From Gammaproteobacteria bacterium (GTDB lineage: Bacteria; Pseudomonadota; Gammaproteobacteria; Chromatiales; Chromatiaceae): DNA of 64,000 nucleotides. Position 1 is the stretch's first letter. Every line of letters starts with the position of its first letter. Positions 27,192-35,756 of this stretch are shown piece after piece. The position numbers and the translations under genes were made by a program. The notes beneath the pieces are model-generated. The model was given only the letters and a program-made list of their open reading frames with translations, searched no databases and had not been told where the DNA came from. The stretch is taken from assembly GCA_015490795.1 (NCBI GenBank), contig WFXD01000059.1:1-64000 (forward strand), given 5' to 3'.

Positions 27192-27370
27192 AACCTAGAT
27201 AAATCAGTTGAGCCTACTGTGAACGTCTAATGCACTCAATCTACAGGATTTTTTCCCACATTTTGAACTCACCGTATGGGTGATACGCAATCGTTCAAAA
27301 TATGGGAAAAAATCCAGTATCTTAAGCACCTTAGCCGCTCTCGCTACGGCTCAACTGATTTATCTAGGTT
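27192..27370. repeat. Long nested palindromic element, copy 2 (179 bp, MITE-like)
   Basis: Perfect 23-base inverted repeats bound the element (27192-27214 and 27348-27370), with AACCTAGATAAATCAGTTGAG at the left end. Inside lies a second pair of 23-base arms (27246-27268 and 27293-27315) that match at 22 positions, around GGATTTTTTCCCA. The intervening stretches (CGTCTAATGCACTCAATC against CTTAAGCACCTTAGC) also pair imperfectly, so nearly the whole element can fold as one hairpin. The outer arms and adjacent parts are shared with the 72-bp copy at 6495-6566. It carries no coding sequence and lies between the FKBP gene and tatD. Confidence 0.88.
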
Positions 27371-27450
27371 TAAAACTATTTTTTTATGACATCATACCTG
27401 ATGCTTTTCTTCCGTTGAAATCCGTTTTGTATGACAAGTTTTTTGCGCGG

Positions 27451-28233
27451 TCAGTTCCCGCCGGGAACGGCAAACAGAGAGAAAAAATTGTTCCGAACCG
27501 CAGCAACAAGCTCTGCCCGATCCATACCTCTGCTCTGGGCAACACAATCGGCCACATGGGTTACATATTCCGGGTAGTTTGCTTTGCCACGGTGTGGCAC
27601 AGGCGCGAGATAGGGGGCATCTGTCTCGATCAGAACCCGGTCCAGTGGCACCCTCTTTGCAACCTCACGCAGCTCAGCAGCACTTTTGAATGTAATAATA
27701 CCGGAGAAGGAGATGTAAAAGCCAAGGTCCAGTGCCTGTTTGGCCATATCCCAATCTTCAGTAAAGCAGTGCATTACTCCCCCCACATCACGGGCGTCCT
27801 CCTCCCGCATGATCTGGATGCTCTCTTTACGGGCAGCGCGGCTGTGGATGATAAGCGGCTTATTGCAAGCCTTTGCCGCAGCAATATGCGAGCGGAAGCG
27901 CCGGCGTTGCCAATCCAGCTCACCGCTGCTGCGAAAATAATCAAGCCCCGTTTCACCTATGGCCACATTTTTGGGATGCGCTGCCAGCCTGACCAACTCA
28001 TCCGGTTCAGGCTCATGGCGGTGCTCTTCATTCGGATGGACTCCGGCAGAGATGGAGATTTGATCGTACGGCTCTACCAGTGACAACATCTCGGGGTAGC
28101 TCTCCATATCAATGGAGACGCAGAGCATCTGCCCTACCCCGGCATCGTGAGTGGCAGTCAGAAAAGCGAAAAAGTCGCCATCATAAGGAGAGAGGTCGAT
28201 TCTGTCCAGATGGCAGTGGGAATCTACCAGCAT
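27451..28233 (-). CDS. tatD: TatD family metal-dependent hydrolase
   Basis: The 260-residue TIM-barrel hydrolase has MLVDSHCHLDRID (two metal-binding histidines), the metal-bridging glutamate in IGETGLDYF, IIHSRAA, MHCFTED and the terminal IETDAPYLAP aspartate. This is the YcfH-type copy that follows holB and pilZ in Pseudomonas-like gene order. Family members act as DNases or deoxyribonucleases in vitro; the link to Tat export is only in the name. The tatABC genes are at 62-63.5 kb. Confidence 0.93.
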   Translation of the reverse strand: MLVDSHCHLDRIDLSPYDGDFFAFLTATHDAGVGQMLCVSIDMESYPEMLSLVEPYDQISISAGVHPNEEHRHEPEPDELVRLAAHPKNVAIGETGLDYFRSSGELDWQRRRFRSHIAAAKACNKPLIIHSRAARKESIQIMREEDARDVGGVMHCFTEDWDMAKQALDLGFYISFSGIITFKSAAELREVAKRVPLDRVLIETDAPYLAPVPHRGKANYPEYVTHVADCVAQSRGMDRAELVAAVRNNFFSLFAVPGGN

Positions 28234-28264
28234 GTCTATAAATTTTATCTGTTGGCGGCGGCAA

Positions 28265-28627
28265 TCACATCGTGTGGGTAGGGCGATCTGACTTCAACGC
28301 GCCACCCAGATAGCCTTCAATCTTGTTTCGGGCGGTGCCCTTGTCCTGGTCACTGAACTGTACGCCAATGCCTGCCGCCCTGTTACCTTCAGCACCCATC
28401 GGGGTTACCCAGATGATCTTCCCCGCAACCGGGATGCGCTCAGTCTCCTCCATTAGTGTGAGCAGCATAAACACCTCATCCCCAACCCTGTACTTTTTAT
28501 TGGTCGGAATAAACAGGCCGCCATTTTTTACAAACTGCATGTAGGCTGCATAGAGGGCATTCTTATCCTTTATCGTGAGAGAGAGGATGCCCTGCCGTCC
28601 AGCGCCGGAAGTATTTGGTGGATTCAT
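28265..28627 (-). CDS. pilZ: Type IV pilus assembly protein PilZ
   Basis: The 120-residue protein closely resembles Pseudomonas PilZ, including ILSLTIKDKNALYAAYM, KNGGLFIPTNKKYRVGDEVF, VAGKIIWVTP, GNRAAGIGVQF and the end ALKSDRPTHTM. It lacks the RxxxR motif needed for c-di-GMP binding, as in the founding member. It is required for pilus assembly and in related bacteria interacts with the PilB ATPase and the FimX protein. It stands between holB and tatD, the family's usual place. It pairs functionally with pilT at 3 kb. Confidence 0.95.
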   Translation of the reverse strand: MNPPNTSGAGRQGILSLTIKDKNALYAAYMQFVKNGGLFIPTNKKYRVGDEVFMLLTLMEETERIPVAGKIIWVTPMGAEGNRAAGIGVQFSDQDKGTARNKIEGYLGGALKSDRPTHTM

Positions 28628-28636
28628 CTGATATTC

Positions 28637-29644
28637 TCAAGCCCGTGTCGTTATCTTTTTGCTATTGGCCCAGGCCAGCAGGATGCTCTCCAGTGTCATC
28701 AGGCTGTTGAGCTGTGAACCAAGGGTTCGATTGGCCTCATAGACCCGATCCAGCATGCCATAGAGCACTTTAAAGTCTAGTACCTGTGCCATCGCCTGCA
28801 AGCGCTGAAGCTGGTCAGGGTTATACAGCGTCGGTGGCTGCTTGCCAAATTTAAGCCGAAGCATATCAATTAGCCAGCCACTCATCCAATTCAGGACGCG
28901 GGGGAGTTCCAGCTTGTCCCAGCGCCCTGCAATGGTTACAGGGTCCTCTCTGCCGTTCAATGCGGCATGAAACTCATCGACCATGCCGGCCCTTTCCTGA
29001 AGCAGACCCGGCACGGCGAGCTGTTTGGCAAGCAGCGGCGCTCCACTGCCCATCGCCAGAAACAGGGCGGGATCGCCCTCCTCCACCTGGCTTGCCAGCC
29101 ACTGGATTGCCTGCTTGCGGGGAGGCACGGGGCAGGTAATACGCTGGCAACGGCTTCGGATTGTAGCTGGCAACCGCCCTGGGCGGCTGGTTACCAGGAT
29201 GATGATGGTCCAGGGCACCGGCTCTTCCAGGGTTTTAAGCAGGCTGTTGGCGGCCGCGCTGTTCATGGCATCGGCTGGCTCAATCACAATAACCTTGTAG
29301 CCCCCTGCCTGCGCCATCAGCGCCCCTTTATCAACAAAAGCCCGGATGGTATCAATCTTGATGGCCTTGCCCTTCTCTTCTGGCTCGATACGCCTGTAAT
29401 CCGGGTGGTTCCCCACCTGAAACAGGTGGCAACCCCGGCATGCACCGCAAGGCTGACCTGTATCGCTCAATGCACCACAGAGCAGGGCCTGGGCAAAGGT
29501 TGTGGCGAGCCGACTCTTCCCCAAACCTTCAGCACCTGTAAAGAGCAGCGCATGAGGCAATCGCTCCGCCTTATGCGCGGCAAGCAGGTGCTGCCAGATG
29601 GCCTGCTGCCAGGGGTAGAGCCGGGGTTCCAATGTCTCACTCAT
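28637..29644 (-). CDS. holB: DNA polymerase III subunit delta'
   Basis: Delta' is part of the clamp loader that puts the sliding clamp on DNA. The 335-residue protein has the AAA+ nucleotide-binding loop FTGAEGLGKSRLA, a zinc module with Cys residues in CGALSDTGQPCGACRGC, and the sensor region TIIILVTSRPGRLPATIRSRCQ. The ATG at 29644 overlaps the tmk stop in an ATGA; an earlier TTG at 29650 is less likely. Being degenerate in the Walker A lysine-region is normal for this subunit, although here the GK is kept. Confidence 0.94.
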   Translation of the reverse strand: MSETLEPRLYPWQQAIWQHLLAAHKAERLPHALLFTGAEGLGKSRLATTFAQALLCGALSDTGQPCGACRGCHLFQVGNHPDYRRIEPEEKGKAIKIDTIRAFVDKGALMAQAGGYKVIVIEPADAMNSAAANSLLKTLEEPVPWTIIILVTSRPGRLPATIRSRCQRITCPVPPRKQAIQWLASQVEEGDPALFLAMGSGAPLLAKQLAVPGLLQERAGMVDEFHAALNGREDPVTIAGRWDKLELPRVLNWMSGWLIDMLRLKFGKQPPTLYNPDQLQRLQAMAQVLDFKVLYGMLDRVYEANRTLGSQLNSLMTLESILLAWANSKKITTRA

Positions 29645-30279
29645 CTGCAACTGCCCAAAAAAGCCCTAACCACCGTTTCAATCTGGGACTGAACCTTTGG
29701 AAGCGGCACGGAGGCATCAATCACTTTTACCCGCTCGGGCTCTTTTTTGGCAATATCCAGATAGCAGGCTCTGACGCTCTGAAAAAAGTGCCGGGCCTCG
29801 CTCTCAAAACGGTCAGGGGCAGAGCGTCTGCCCACCCTCTCCAGGCCTACCTCAACGGGGAGATCCAGCAGTAGCGTCAGGTCCGGGCGCAGGCCATGCT
29901 GTACCCACTGTTCAAGGGACTGGATACGTTCCGGGGCGATGCCTCGCCCTCCACCCTGATAGGCATAAGTGGCATCTGTAAAGCGATCACACAAGACCCA
30001 GGTACCGGCGTTGAGCGCCGGGATTATTTTTCTGTTGAGATGCTCTGCACGGGCGCCAAACATCAGTAACAGCTCGGTCTCCGGGGCCATGCCATCATGC
30101 CTGTGCCCAAGCAACATGGCTCTGATCTCTTCGCCTAATGGGGTGCCGCCAGGCTCACGGGTAAACAGCACGGGGTGGCCGGCAGCCTCCAGCAGCTCTT
30201 TTATCAGCTCAAGGTTGGTGCTTTTGCCCGCCCCCTCTCCGCCCTCGACGGTGATAAATTTACCTTTGATTTTGCTCAT
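29641..30279 (-). CDS. tmk: Thymidylate kinase
   Basis: It phosphorylates dTMP to dTDP for DNA synthesis. The 212-residue enzyme has a P-loop VEGGEGAGKSTN, the DR motif in CDRFTDATYAYQGGGRGI and the LID region near ERVGRRSAPDRFE. Its first 20 bases overlap the 3' end of mltG, and its stop overlaps the holB start, so it is tightly coupled to both in the pabC-mltG-tmk-holB run. Confidence 0.96.
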   Translation of the reverse strand: MSKIKGKFITVEGGEGAGKSTNLELIKELLEAAGHPVLFTREPGGTPLGEEIRAMLLGHRHDGMAPETELLLMFGARAEHLNRKIIPALNAGTWVLCDRFTDATYAYQGGGRGIAPERIQSLEQWVQHGLRPDLTLLLDLPVEVGLERVGRRSAPDRFESEARHFFQSVRACYLDIAKKEPERVKVIDASVPLPKVQSQIETVVRAFLGSCR

Positions 30280-31282
30280 GGTTCTGTTTTTTCAACTGGT
30301 ATCTGCGCACGGCGCGATTATGTTCTGCCAGCGTCTCTGAAAATTGGTGGCTGCCATCTCCCCGGGCAACAAAGTAGAGGCTGGAACCCGGCGCCGGGTG
30401 TAGCGCCGCTATTATGGCATCCGCACCAGGCATCGCAATGGGGGTTGGTGGTAAACCATGATTTGTATAGGTGTTGTAGGGTGTTTTTGCCTTCAGATCA
30501 CGCCGGCGGAGGTCACCATCAAAGGCCTCGCCCATCCCGTAGATTACGGTTGGGTCGGTCTGTAGCCGCATCTTTTTTTGTAGCCTTCGGATAAATACCC
30601 CGGCAATCTCTGGCCGCTCTGCTGCAAGCCCCGTCTCCCGTTCAATGATCGAGGCAAGAATCAGGGCTTCATAGGGACTCTTTAGGGGAAGCCCGGCATC
30701 GCGCCTCTCCCACTCAAACTGAAGGAGCCGATCCATCGCATTATAGGCGCGTTGCAGAAAGGATACATCGGTTGTTCCCCTGGGGAAGAGGTAGGTATCA
30801 GATAAAAACCGCCCTTCAGGGTGCTCACCTGCATGGCCTATCCGCTGCATGATCTCTTTATCTGACAGGCCGTTCAGGGTATGTGTCAGCGCATCATGTT
30901 GGCGAACAGCCTGCATAAGCTGGCGAAATGTCCACCCCTCCACCAGTGTCAGAGAGTGGTTGATAACCTTGCCGGAAACAATATGATTCAGCAGGCTGCG
31001 TGGCGACATGTCTGCGGTGAGAAGATACTCCCCCGCTTTGAGCTGGCTGGCCTGCCCCTCCCAGCGTGCCAGCACCCGCATATAGAGCTCATTTTCCAGC
31101 ACTCCTCTGGCCTTGAGGTCTGCCGCCAATCTGCTTACCGAACTGCCCGGTTTAAGGGTATAGGTGAGACCCTGTTCAGGGAGTTTTAATGGTGAGTCTG
31201 CAAAATGGCGAAAGTCCATGGCCAGCCAGGCAACCAGGAGTGCGGATACCAGGATCACTGTTCCAAGCAGGCGATGTAACAT
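30260..31282 (-). CDS. mltG: Endolytic murein transglycosylase MltG (YceG)
   Basis: A 340-residue membrane-anchored enzyme with one N-terminal membrane helix (about residues 6-24), a LysM-like subdomain, and the YceG catalytic domain with the active-site glutamate in ILASIIERETG. Further conserved blocks are LQTDPTVIYG, YNTYTNHGLPPTPIAMPG and YFVARGDGSHQF. It cuts nascent glycan strands and helps set their length. It begins two bases after pabC. Confidence 0.95.
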   Translation of the reverse strand: MLHRLLGTVILVSALLVAWLAMDFRHFADSPLKLPEQGLTYTLKPGSSVSRLAADLKARGVLENELYMRVLARWEGQASQLKAGEYLLTADMSPRSLLNHIVSGKVINHSLTLVEGWTFRQLMQAVRQHDALTHTLNGLSDKEIMQRIGHAGEHPEGRFLSDTYLFPRGTTDVSFLQRAYNAMDRLLQFEWERRDAGLPLKSPYEALILASIIERETGLAAERPEIAGVFIRRLQKKMRLQTDPTVIYGMGEAFDGDLRRRDLKAKTPYNTYTNHGLPPTPIAMPGADAIIAALHPAPGSSLYFVARGDGSHQFSETLAEHNRAVRRYQLKKQNHEQNQR

Positions 31283-31284
31283 TT

Positions 31285-32109
31285 TCAGTCGTGGCCACTC
31301 ATCTGTCGGTTTACGGCCTGGATTAACGCAGAAGGTATAGGCTCAAGGCTATAGTGCTGACCAGAAAAGATTCTTACTGGCAAGATGCCAATCAATGAAT
31401 TTGAGATAAATATCGCGTCAGCGCTCTTTACATCATCCAGGCTGACATCCTCTATCACCAACGGGATGTTCAGCGTGGCAGCAAGCTCGATTATTACCCC
31501 CCGCATGATGCCGGCAACCCCGCAATGTTTAAGGTCTGGCGTTATGATGACTCCTTTTTTGATCAAAAAGAGGTTGCTCATTGTCCCCTCAATCACATGC
31601 CCGTCACTATCCAGCATCAGGCCTTCGAAGATAGCTGGATCACTCCACTCAGCGCGCGCCAGCACCTGCTCCAGTCGGTTGAGATGCTTGATTTGTGCAA
31701 GGGCCGGGTTGATTCCCAGGCCAGTTGAGCAGAGACGCATTGAGATGCCTTTTTCCCAGTACTCTGCCGGGTACTCAGGCCAGGGAGCGCAGTAGATTAC
31801 CCTGCTGGGTTGTGCATCTTTCGATGGATGATATCCACGCCCACCAATGCCGCGAGTCACGACTATTTTGAGCACAGCTCTTTGGCAGTGTCTGGTGAGG
31901 GCACTGGCTTCTGCAAGCAATCCGGCAGGCTCGGGGGCTGTAATGCCCAGCCGTTTACAGCCGCTCTGTAGCCGCTGAAGATGCCGCTCCCATAAACAGA
32001 GTCGCCCATCTATTACGGCGATGGTTTCAAACAGGCCATCGCCGTACTGGATGCCTCGATCCAATGCGGAGAGTTGATCTGTCTGTTCACCATTAATGAG
32101 CAAGTTCAC
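31285..32109 (-). CDS. pabC: Aminodeoxychorismate lyase
   Basis: PabC releases pyruvate from aminodeoxychorismate to give p-aminobenzoate for folate. The 274-residue fold-type IV PLP enzyme has DRGIQYGDGLFETI, the PLP lysine region around QIKHLNRLEQVLAR, the glutamate in VIEGTMSNLFLI and a phosphate-loop CGVAGIMRG. The start is uncertain: a GTG at 32109 directly abuts AGGA, whereas a TTG at 32103 is spaced five bases from AGGAG and gives 272 residues. A terminator-like hairpin ends only 12 bases upstream of the GTG. Confidence 0.93.
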   Translation of the reverse strand: MNLLINGEQTDQLSALDRGIQYGDGLFETIAVIDGRLCLWERHLQRLQSGCKRLGITAPEPAGLLAEASALTRHCQRAVLKIVVTRGIGGRGYHPSKDAQPSRVIYCAPWPEYPAEYWEKGISMRLCSTGLGINPALAQIKHLNRLEQVLARAEWSDPAIFEGLMLDSDGHVIEGTMSNLFLIKKGVIITPDLKHCGVAGIMRGVIIELAATLNIPLVIEDVSLDDVKSADAIFISNSLIGILPVRIFSGQHYSLEPIPSALIQAVNRQMSGHD

Positions 32110-32121
32110 TCCTCAAAGCAC

Positions 32122-32151
32122 AAAAGGCGCCCTGCAAGCAGGGCGCCTTTT
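32122..32151 (-). terminator. Terminator or attenuator hairpin between fabF and pabC
   Basis: A perfect 14-base inverted repeat (AAAAGGCGCCCTGC and GCAGGGCGCCTTTT, arms 32122-32135 and 32138-32151) separates the fabF stop from the pabC start. On the minus strand it ends in TTTTGTGCTTT. It could terminate much of the fab transcript while letting some read into pabC, or protect the upstream mRNA. Confidence 0.8.
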
Positions 32152-32175
32152 GTAGGGCAAAGGGCTGCCTCGCCG

Positions 32176-33420
32176 CTACCCGGTATAACGACGGAAAGCC
32201 AGTGTGCCGTTTGTACCACCAAAGCCGAAAGAGTTGGATATGGCTACCTCCATCTTCATCTCTCTGGCTGTGTTGGGTATAAAATCCAGGTCGCAGGCCG
32301 GGTCCTGGTTTTCCAGGTTAATGGTGGGCGGTGCCACCTGATCCCTGAGCGCCAGGATGGTAAATACCGCTTCTGCTCCGCCTGCTGCACCGAGCATGTG
32401 CCCGGTCATTGATTTTGTAGAGCTAACGCAGAGTTTGTAGGCGTGCTCACCAAAGGCCGCTTTGACCGCCTGGGTCTCGGCAAGATCGCCTGCGGGCGTT
32501 GAGGTGCCGTGGGCATTGATGTAGTCCACCTCTTCGGCATTGACCCCCGCATCCTGTAGCGCCAGCTGCATGCACTGGCTTGCGCCTTCACCATTCGGCG
32601 AGGGCGATGTCATGTGATATGCATCTGAGTTCATGCCAACACCAATGAGCTCAGCGTAGATCACAGCACCGCGTTTTTTTGCTGATTCGAGCTCCTCCAG
32701 CACGACAACGCCGGCACCGTCACTCAGCACAAAACCATCACGATCCCTGTCCCACGGGCGGCTGGCACCCTGGGGGTCATCATTGCGCGTGGAGAGGGCG
32801 CGGGCTGCGGCGAATCCGCCCAGCCCGGTAGGAGATGTGGCCATCTCGGCACCGCCGGCAACCATGGCATCAACACTGCCATAACGAATCATTCGTGCTG
32901 CCTCAGCAATGTTGTGGGAGCCTGTGCTGCACGCTGAAACGATGGAGTAGTTTGGCCCCTTCAACCCATGCATGATGGATATGTTGCCCGCCACCATGTT
33001 GATGATGTTGCTTGGAACAAAAAAGGGCGAGATCTTGCGCGGGCCACCTTTCAGGTAGTCGCCATAGCTGTTCTCAATGCCGGTGATGCCACCAATACCC
33101 GACCCCACAGCGACACCAATACGGTGTGCATTCTCTTCCGTTACCTCCAGCCCCGCATCCTTGATGGCCTGACACCCGGCCGCTATGCCATAATGGATAA
33201 ATTTATCCATCTTCCGGGCCTCTTTTCTGGTGATGTAATCAGTGATTTCAAAACCGTAGATTGGGCCACCAAAGTGGGTGCTGAACGGCTCTATATCAAG
33301 GTGGGTAATGGGCTGTATGCCGCTTTTACCAGCGAGGACATTCTTCCAGGACCTTTCCACATTGAGGCCAACGGGCGAGATCATACCCAGTCCTGTTACG
33401 ACAACCCTTCTGTCAGACAT
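32176..33420 (-). CDS. fabF: 3-oxoacyl-ACP synthase II
   Basis: FabF elongates acyl-ACPs with malonyl-ACP and governs temperature-dependent unsaturation. I start at 33420 ([18 protein letters not shown]), the family's usual N-terminus, with AGAGAGGA upstream; 414 residues. The catalytic cysteine is in [12 protein letters not shown], the histidines in [11 protein letters not shown] and [12 protein letters not shown], with the conserved lysine in SSTKSM. It follows acpP after a 233-base gap that holds a strong hairpin. Confidence 0.97.
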   Translation of the reverse strand: MSDRRVVVTGLGMISPVGLNVERSWKNVLAGKSGIQPITHLDIEPFSTHFGGPIYGFEITDYITRKEARKMDKFIHYGIAAGCQAIKDAGLEVTEENAHRIGVAVGSGIGGITGIENSYGDYLKGGPRKISPFFVPSNIINMVAGNISIMHGLKGPNYSIVSACSTGSHNIAEAARMIRYGSVDAMVAGGAEMATSPTGLGGFAAARALSTRNDDPQGASRPWDRDRDGFVLSDGAGVVVLEELESAKKRGAVIYAELIGVGMNSDAYHMTSPSPNGEGASQCMQLALQDAGVNAEEVDYINAHGTSTPAGDLAETQAVKAAFGEHAYKLCVSSTKSMTGHMLGAAGGAEAVFTILALRDQVAPPTINLENQDPACDLDFIPNTAREMKMEVAISNSFGFGGTNGTLAFRRYTG

Positions 33421-33535
33421 ACAATGTCCTCTCTCGTTTCTCAATCAAATTCATAAGGCGCACCCCGCTCCATCTGCTGCATTTTGATTCTCTACTGCAT
33501 TTTGAATCAAGGCAGTAATAACCAAGGCATTCTAA

Positions 33536-33562
33536 GGCCTGCTTTTCAGTGAAAAGCAGGCC
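33536..33562 (-). promoter_or_regulatory. Strong hairpin in the acpP-fabF spacer
   Basis: A perfect 12-base stem (GGCCTGCTTTTC at 33536-33547, GAAAAGCAGGCC at 33551-33562) with a three-base loop lies 92 bases after acpP on the minus strand. No T-run follows, so it may act by stabilising the abundant acpP mRNA or by partial termination ahead of fabF. Confidence 0.6.
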
Positions 33563-33653
33563 CCTGTTGTGGTCTGGAAAAGAAAGCCATCTGAACAGCC
33601 AGACAGTGGTATTTTCCAGCGCCCTATTCCAGCAATGGAGCAAAAGCCAATGC

Positions 33654-33890
33654 TTAGCCTGAGTGCTTGGTAACGTAATCAATAGCCTGCTGAACCGTAG
33701 TGATCTTCTCTGCATCTTCGTCAGGAATTTCAGTTTCAAAGGTCTCTTCAAGCGCCATAACCAACTCTACTGTATCGAGCGAGTCTGCTCCCAAATCATC
33801 GACAAATGAAGCATCCAGGGTTACTTCTTCTTCTTTAACACCCAATTGCTCAACAACTGTCTCTCTAACCCGTTCTTCGATAGTGCTCAT
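33654..33890 (-). CDS. acpP: Acyl carrier protein
   Basis: The 78-residue acidic protein has the phosphopantetheine site Ser37 in [19 protein letters not shown] and typical helix II and III. It carries growing acyl chains for fatty acid, lipid A and lipoate synthesis. It lies between fabG and fabF, with long spacers on both sides (187 and 233 bases), which fits the usual separate high-level expression of acpP. Confidence 0.98.
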   Translation of the reverse strand: MSTIEERVRETVVEQLGVKEEEVTLDASFVDDLGADSLDTVELVMALEETFETEIPDEDAEKITTVQQAIDYVTKHSG

Positions 33891-34077
33891 ATTCTTTCAA
33901 TCCTCTGGATGAATGGACGGCCCAACCTGTACCGACTGGGCTATTTTAGTAACAAATTCGAAAAGATAAAAGCACAACATGCTTTCGGACTCTTTTCTTG
34001 GCTTTTTATTAAATCACTTTATTTTCATAAAGTTAAAATAAATATCTAATGTTCTAGATTATGTTACCCCTAGAAAA

Positions 34078-34818
34078 CTACCCCATATACATTCCACCAT
34101 TGACGTGAATTGTTTCTCCGGTGATATATGAGGCATTTGATGATGCTAAAAATATCACTGCATTTGCGATCTCTTCAGGCGCGCCCAAACGTGCCAGCGG
34201 TATCCCGGCCAGCAAGACCTCCCGCTGCTGCTCTGGCAGCTCTTTGGTCATGTCGGTATCAATAAAACCGGGGGCAACTGCATTTACTGTGATGCCACGA
34301 ATGCCCACTTCGCGCGCTAAAGATTTTGTGAAACCGATCATTCCGGCCTTTGCCGCACAGTAGTTGGCCTGGCCGGGATTGCCCGTAGAGCCGACCACTG
34401 ATGCAATATTGATGATTCGCCCGCCTTTTGCCTTCATCATGCCGCGCAGGCAGGCTTTAGAGAGACGATAAACAGAGGTCAGGTTGGTATCTATAATAGA
34501 TTGCCATTCATCTTCCTTCATGCGCATCAACAGGTTATCACGCGTAACACCTGCGTTATTGACCAAAATGGTGGGGGCAGCATAGTGCTCTTTAATGAAC
34601 TTCATTGCTGCATCAACAGACTCCTGCTCTGTAACATTCAGTTGCAGCCCTGTGCCTTTTATCCCTACATCGGCAAGTCGTTCACTTATAGCGTCAGCAC
34701 CCGCTTGCGTGGTCGCCGTGCCAATAACGGTGGCATGCGCTCTGCCCAGCCCTTCGGCAATCGCCCGCCCAATACCACGGCTGGCACCTGTCACAAAAGC
34801 AATTTCATTATCAAGCAT
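34078..34818 (-). CDS. fabG: 3-oxoacyl-ACP reductase
   Basis: FabG reduces 3-oxoacyl-ACP with NADPH. The 246-residue SDR has TGASRGIGRAIAEGLG, NNAGVTRDNLL, the serine in NIASVVGSTGNPGQ and YCAAKAG with Tyr and Lys, and ends in HVNGGMYMG. Its start overlaps the fabD stop by eight bases, so the two are translated together. Confidence 0.97.
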   Translation of the reverse strand: MLDNEIAFVTGASRGIGRAIAEGLGRAHATVIGTATTQAGADAISERLADVGIKGTGLQLNVTEQESVDAAMKFIKEHYAAPTILVNNAGVTRDNLLMRMKEDEWQSIIDTNLTSVYRLSKACLRGMMKAKGGRIINIASVVGSTGNPGQANYCAAKAGMIGFTKSLAREVGIRGITVNAVAPGFIDTDMTKELPEQQREVLLAGIPLARLGAPEEIANAVIFLASSNASYITGETIHVNGGMYMG

Positions 34819-35746
34819 TAATGGTCTCCATGGCTTTTTCCAGACTGGCAGGGTCGAACAGAGCCAGGCCAGTCACAGTACGATCTATTCTTCTGCACAG
34901 AGCTGCAAGCACCTTGCCTGGCCCTGCCTCGAGAATATATTGGGATTTATTGCCAGCCATGGTCTGGATCGTCTCAACCCAACGCACAGGGCTGTGCAGC
35001 TGTTGTGCCAGCAATCCCCGGATCTCATCCGGGGTTGTTGCTTCACCCACCGTTACATTATGTATGACCGGTATGGTGGGGGCCTTGATCTCAACCTCTT
35101 CCAGGCAGCGTGCCAGCCTCTCGGCAGCTGGTCTCATCAAGGCGCAGTGCGATGGGACACTAACAGGCAGTGGCAGTGCTCGCTTTGCGCCGCCCGCTTT
35201 AGCCAGGGCAACCATGCGCTCTACTGCACTCCTGTTTCCAGCCACTACAACCTGCCCAGGCGAGTTGAAATTAACGGCCTCTACAACTTCAGACCCGGCG
35301 GCTTCGACACACAGTTCACGCACCCTCTCATCGTCCAGCCCCAAAATGGCCGCCATGGCACCCTCACCTTCCGGAACGGCCTCTTGCATCAAGCGCCCAC
35401 GTTCGGCCACCAGCTTTATCGCATCGGAAAAACCCAAGGAATCTGCTGCGACCAGCGCGGAGTATTCCCCCAGGCTGTGCCCGGCCATAAGCTCAGGTTG
35501 TGAACCACCCTGCTCGCACCATACCCGCCAAACAGCAACACCTGCGGCCAGCATGGCTGGCTGGGTATTATGCGTCAGGTTAAGCGATTCCAGCGGGCCT
35601 TGCTGCACCATTTTCCACAGATCAAACCCAAGGGCGTCTGATGCCTCCTGAAAGGTCTCTGAGACCAGGGGGAAGGCATCGGCCAGATCTGCCAGCATAG
35701 CGACCGATTGCGAGCCTTGCCCAGGAAAAACAGTATTAAATCTCAT
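34811..35746 (-). CDS. fabD: Malonyl-CoA:ACP transacylase
   Basis: FabD loads malonate onto ACP. The catalytic serine is in MAGHSLGEYSAL, the histidine in SVPSHCALMRPA, and the N-terminus has FPGQGSQSVAML. Two ATGs are close together; the one at 35746 (MRFNTVFPGQ, 311 residues) has AAAGG seven bases away, whereas that at 35752 is only one base from it. The gene begins 10 bases after fabH and overlaps fabG. Confidence 0.96.
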   Translation of the reverse strand: MRFNTVFPGQGSQSVAMLADLADAFPLVSETFQEASDALGFDLWKMVQQGPLESLNLTHNTQPAMLAAGVAVWRVWCEQGGSQPELMAGHSLGEYSALVAADSLGFSDAIKLVAERGRLMQEAVPEGEGAMAAILGLDDERVRELCVEAAGSEVVEAVNFNSPGQVVVAGNRSAVERMVALAKAGGAKRALPLPVSVPSHCALMRPAAERLARCLEEVEIKAPTIPVIHNVTVGEATTPDEIRGLLAQQLHSPVRWVETIQTMAGNKSQYILEAGPGKVLAALCRRIDRTVTGLALFDPASLEKAMETINA

Positions 35747-35756
35747 AGCCATGCCT

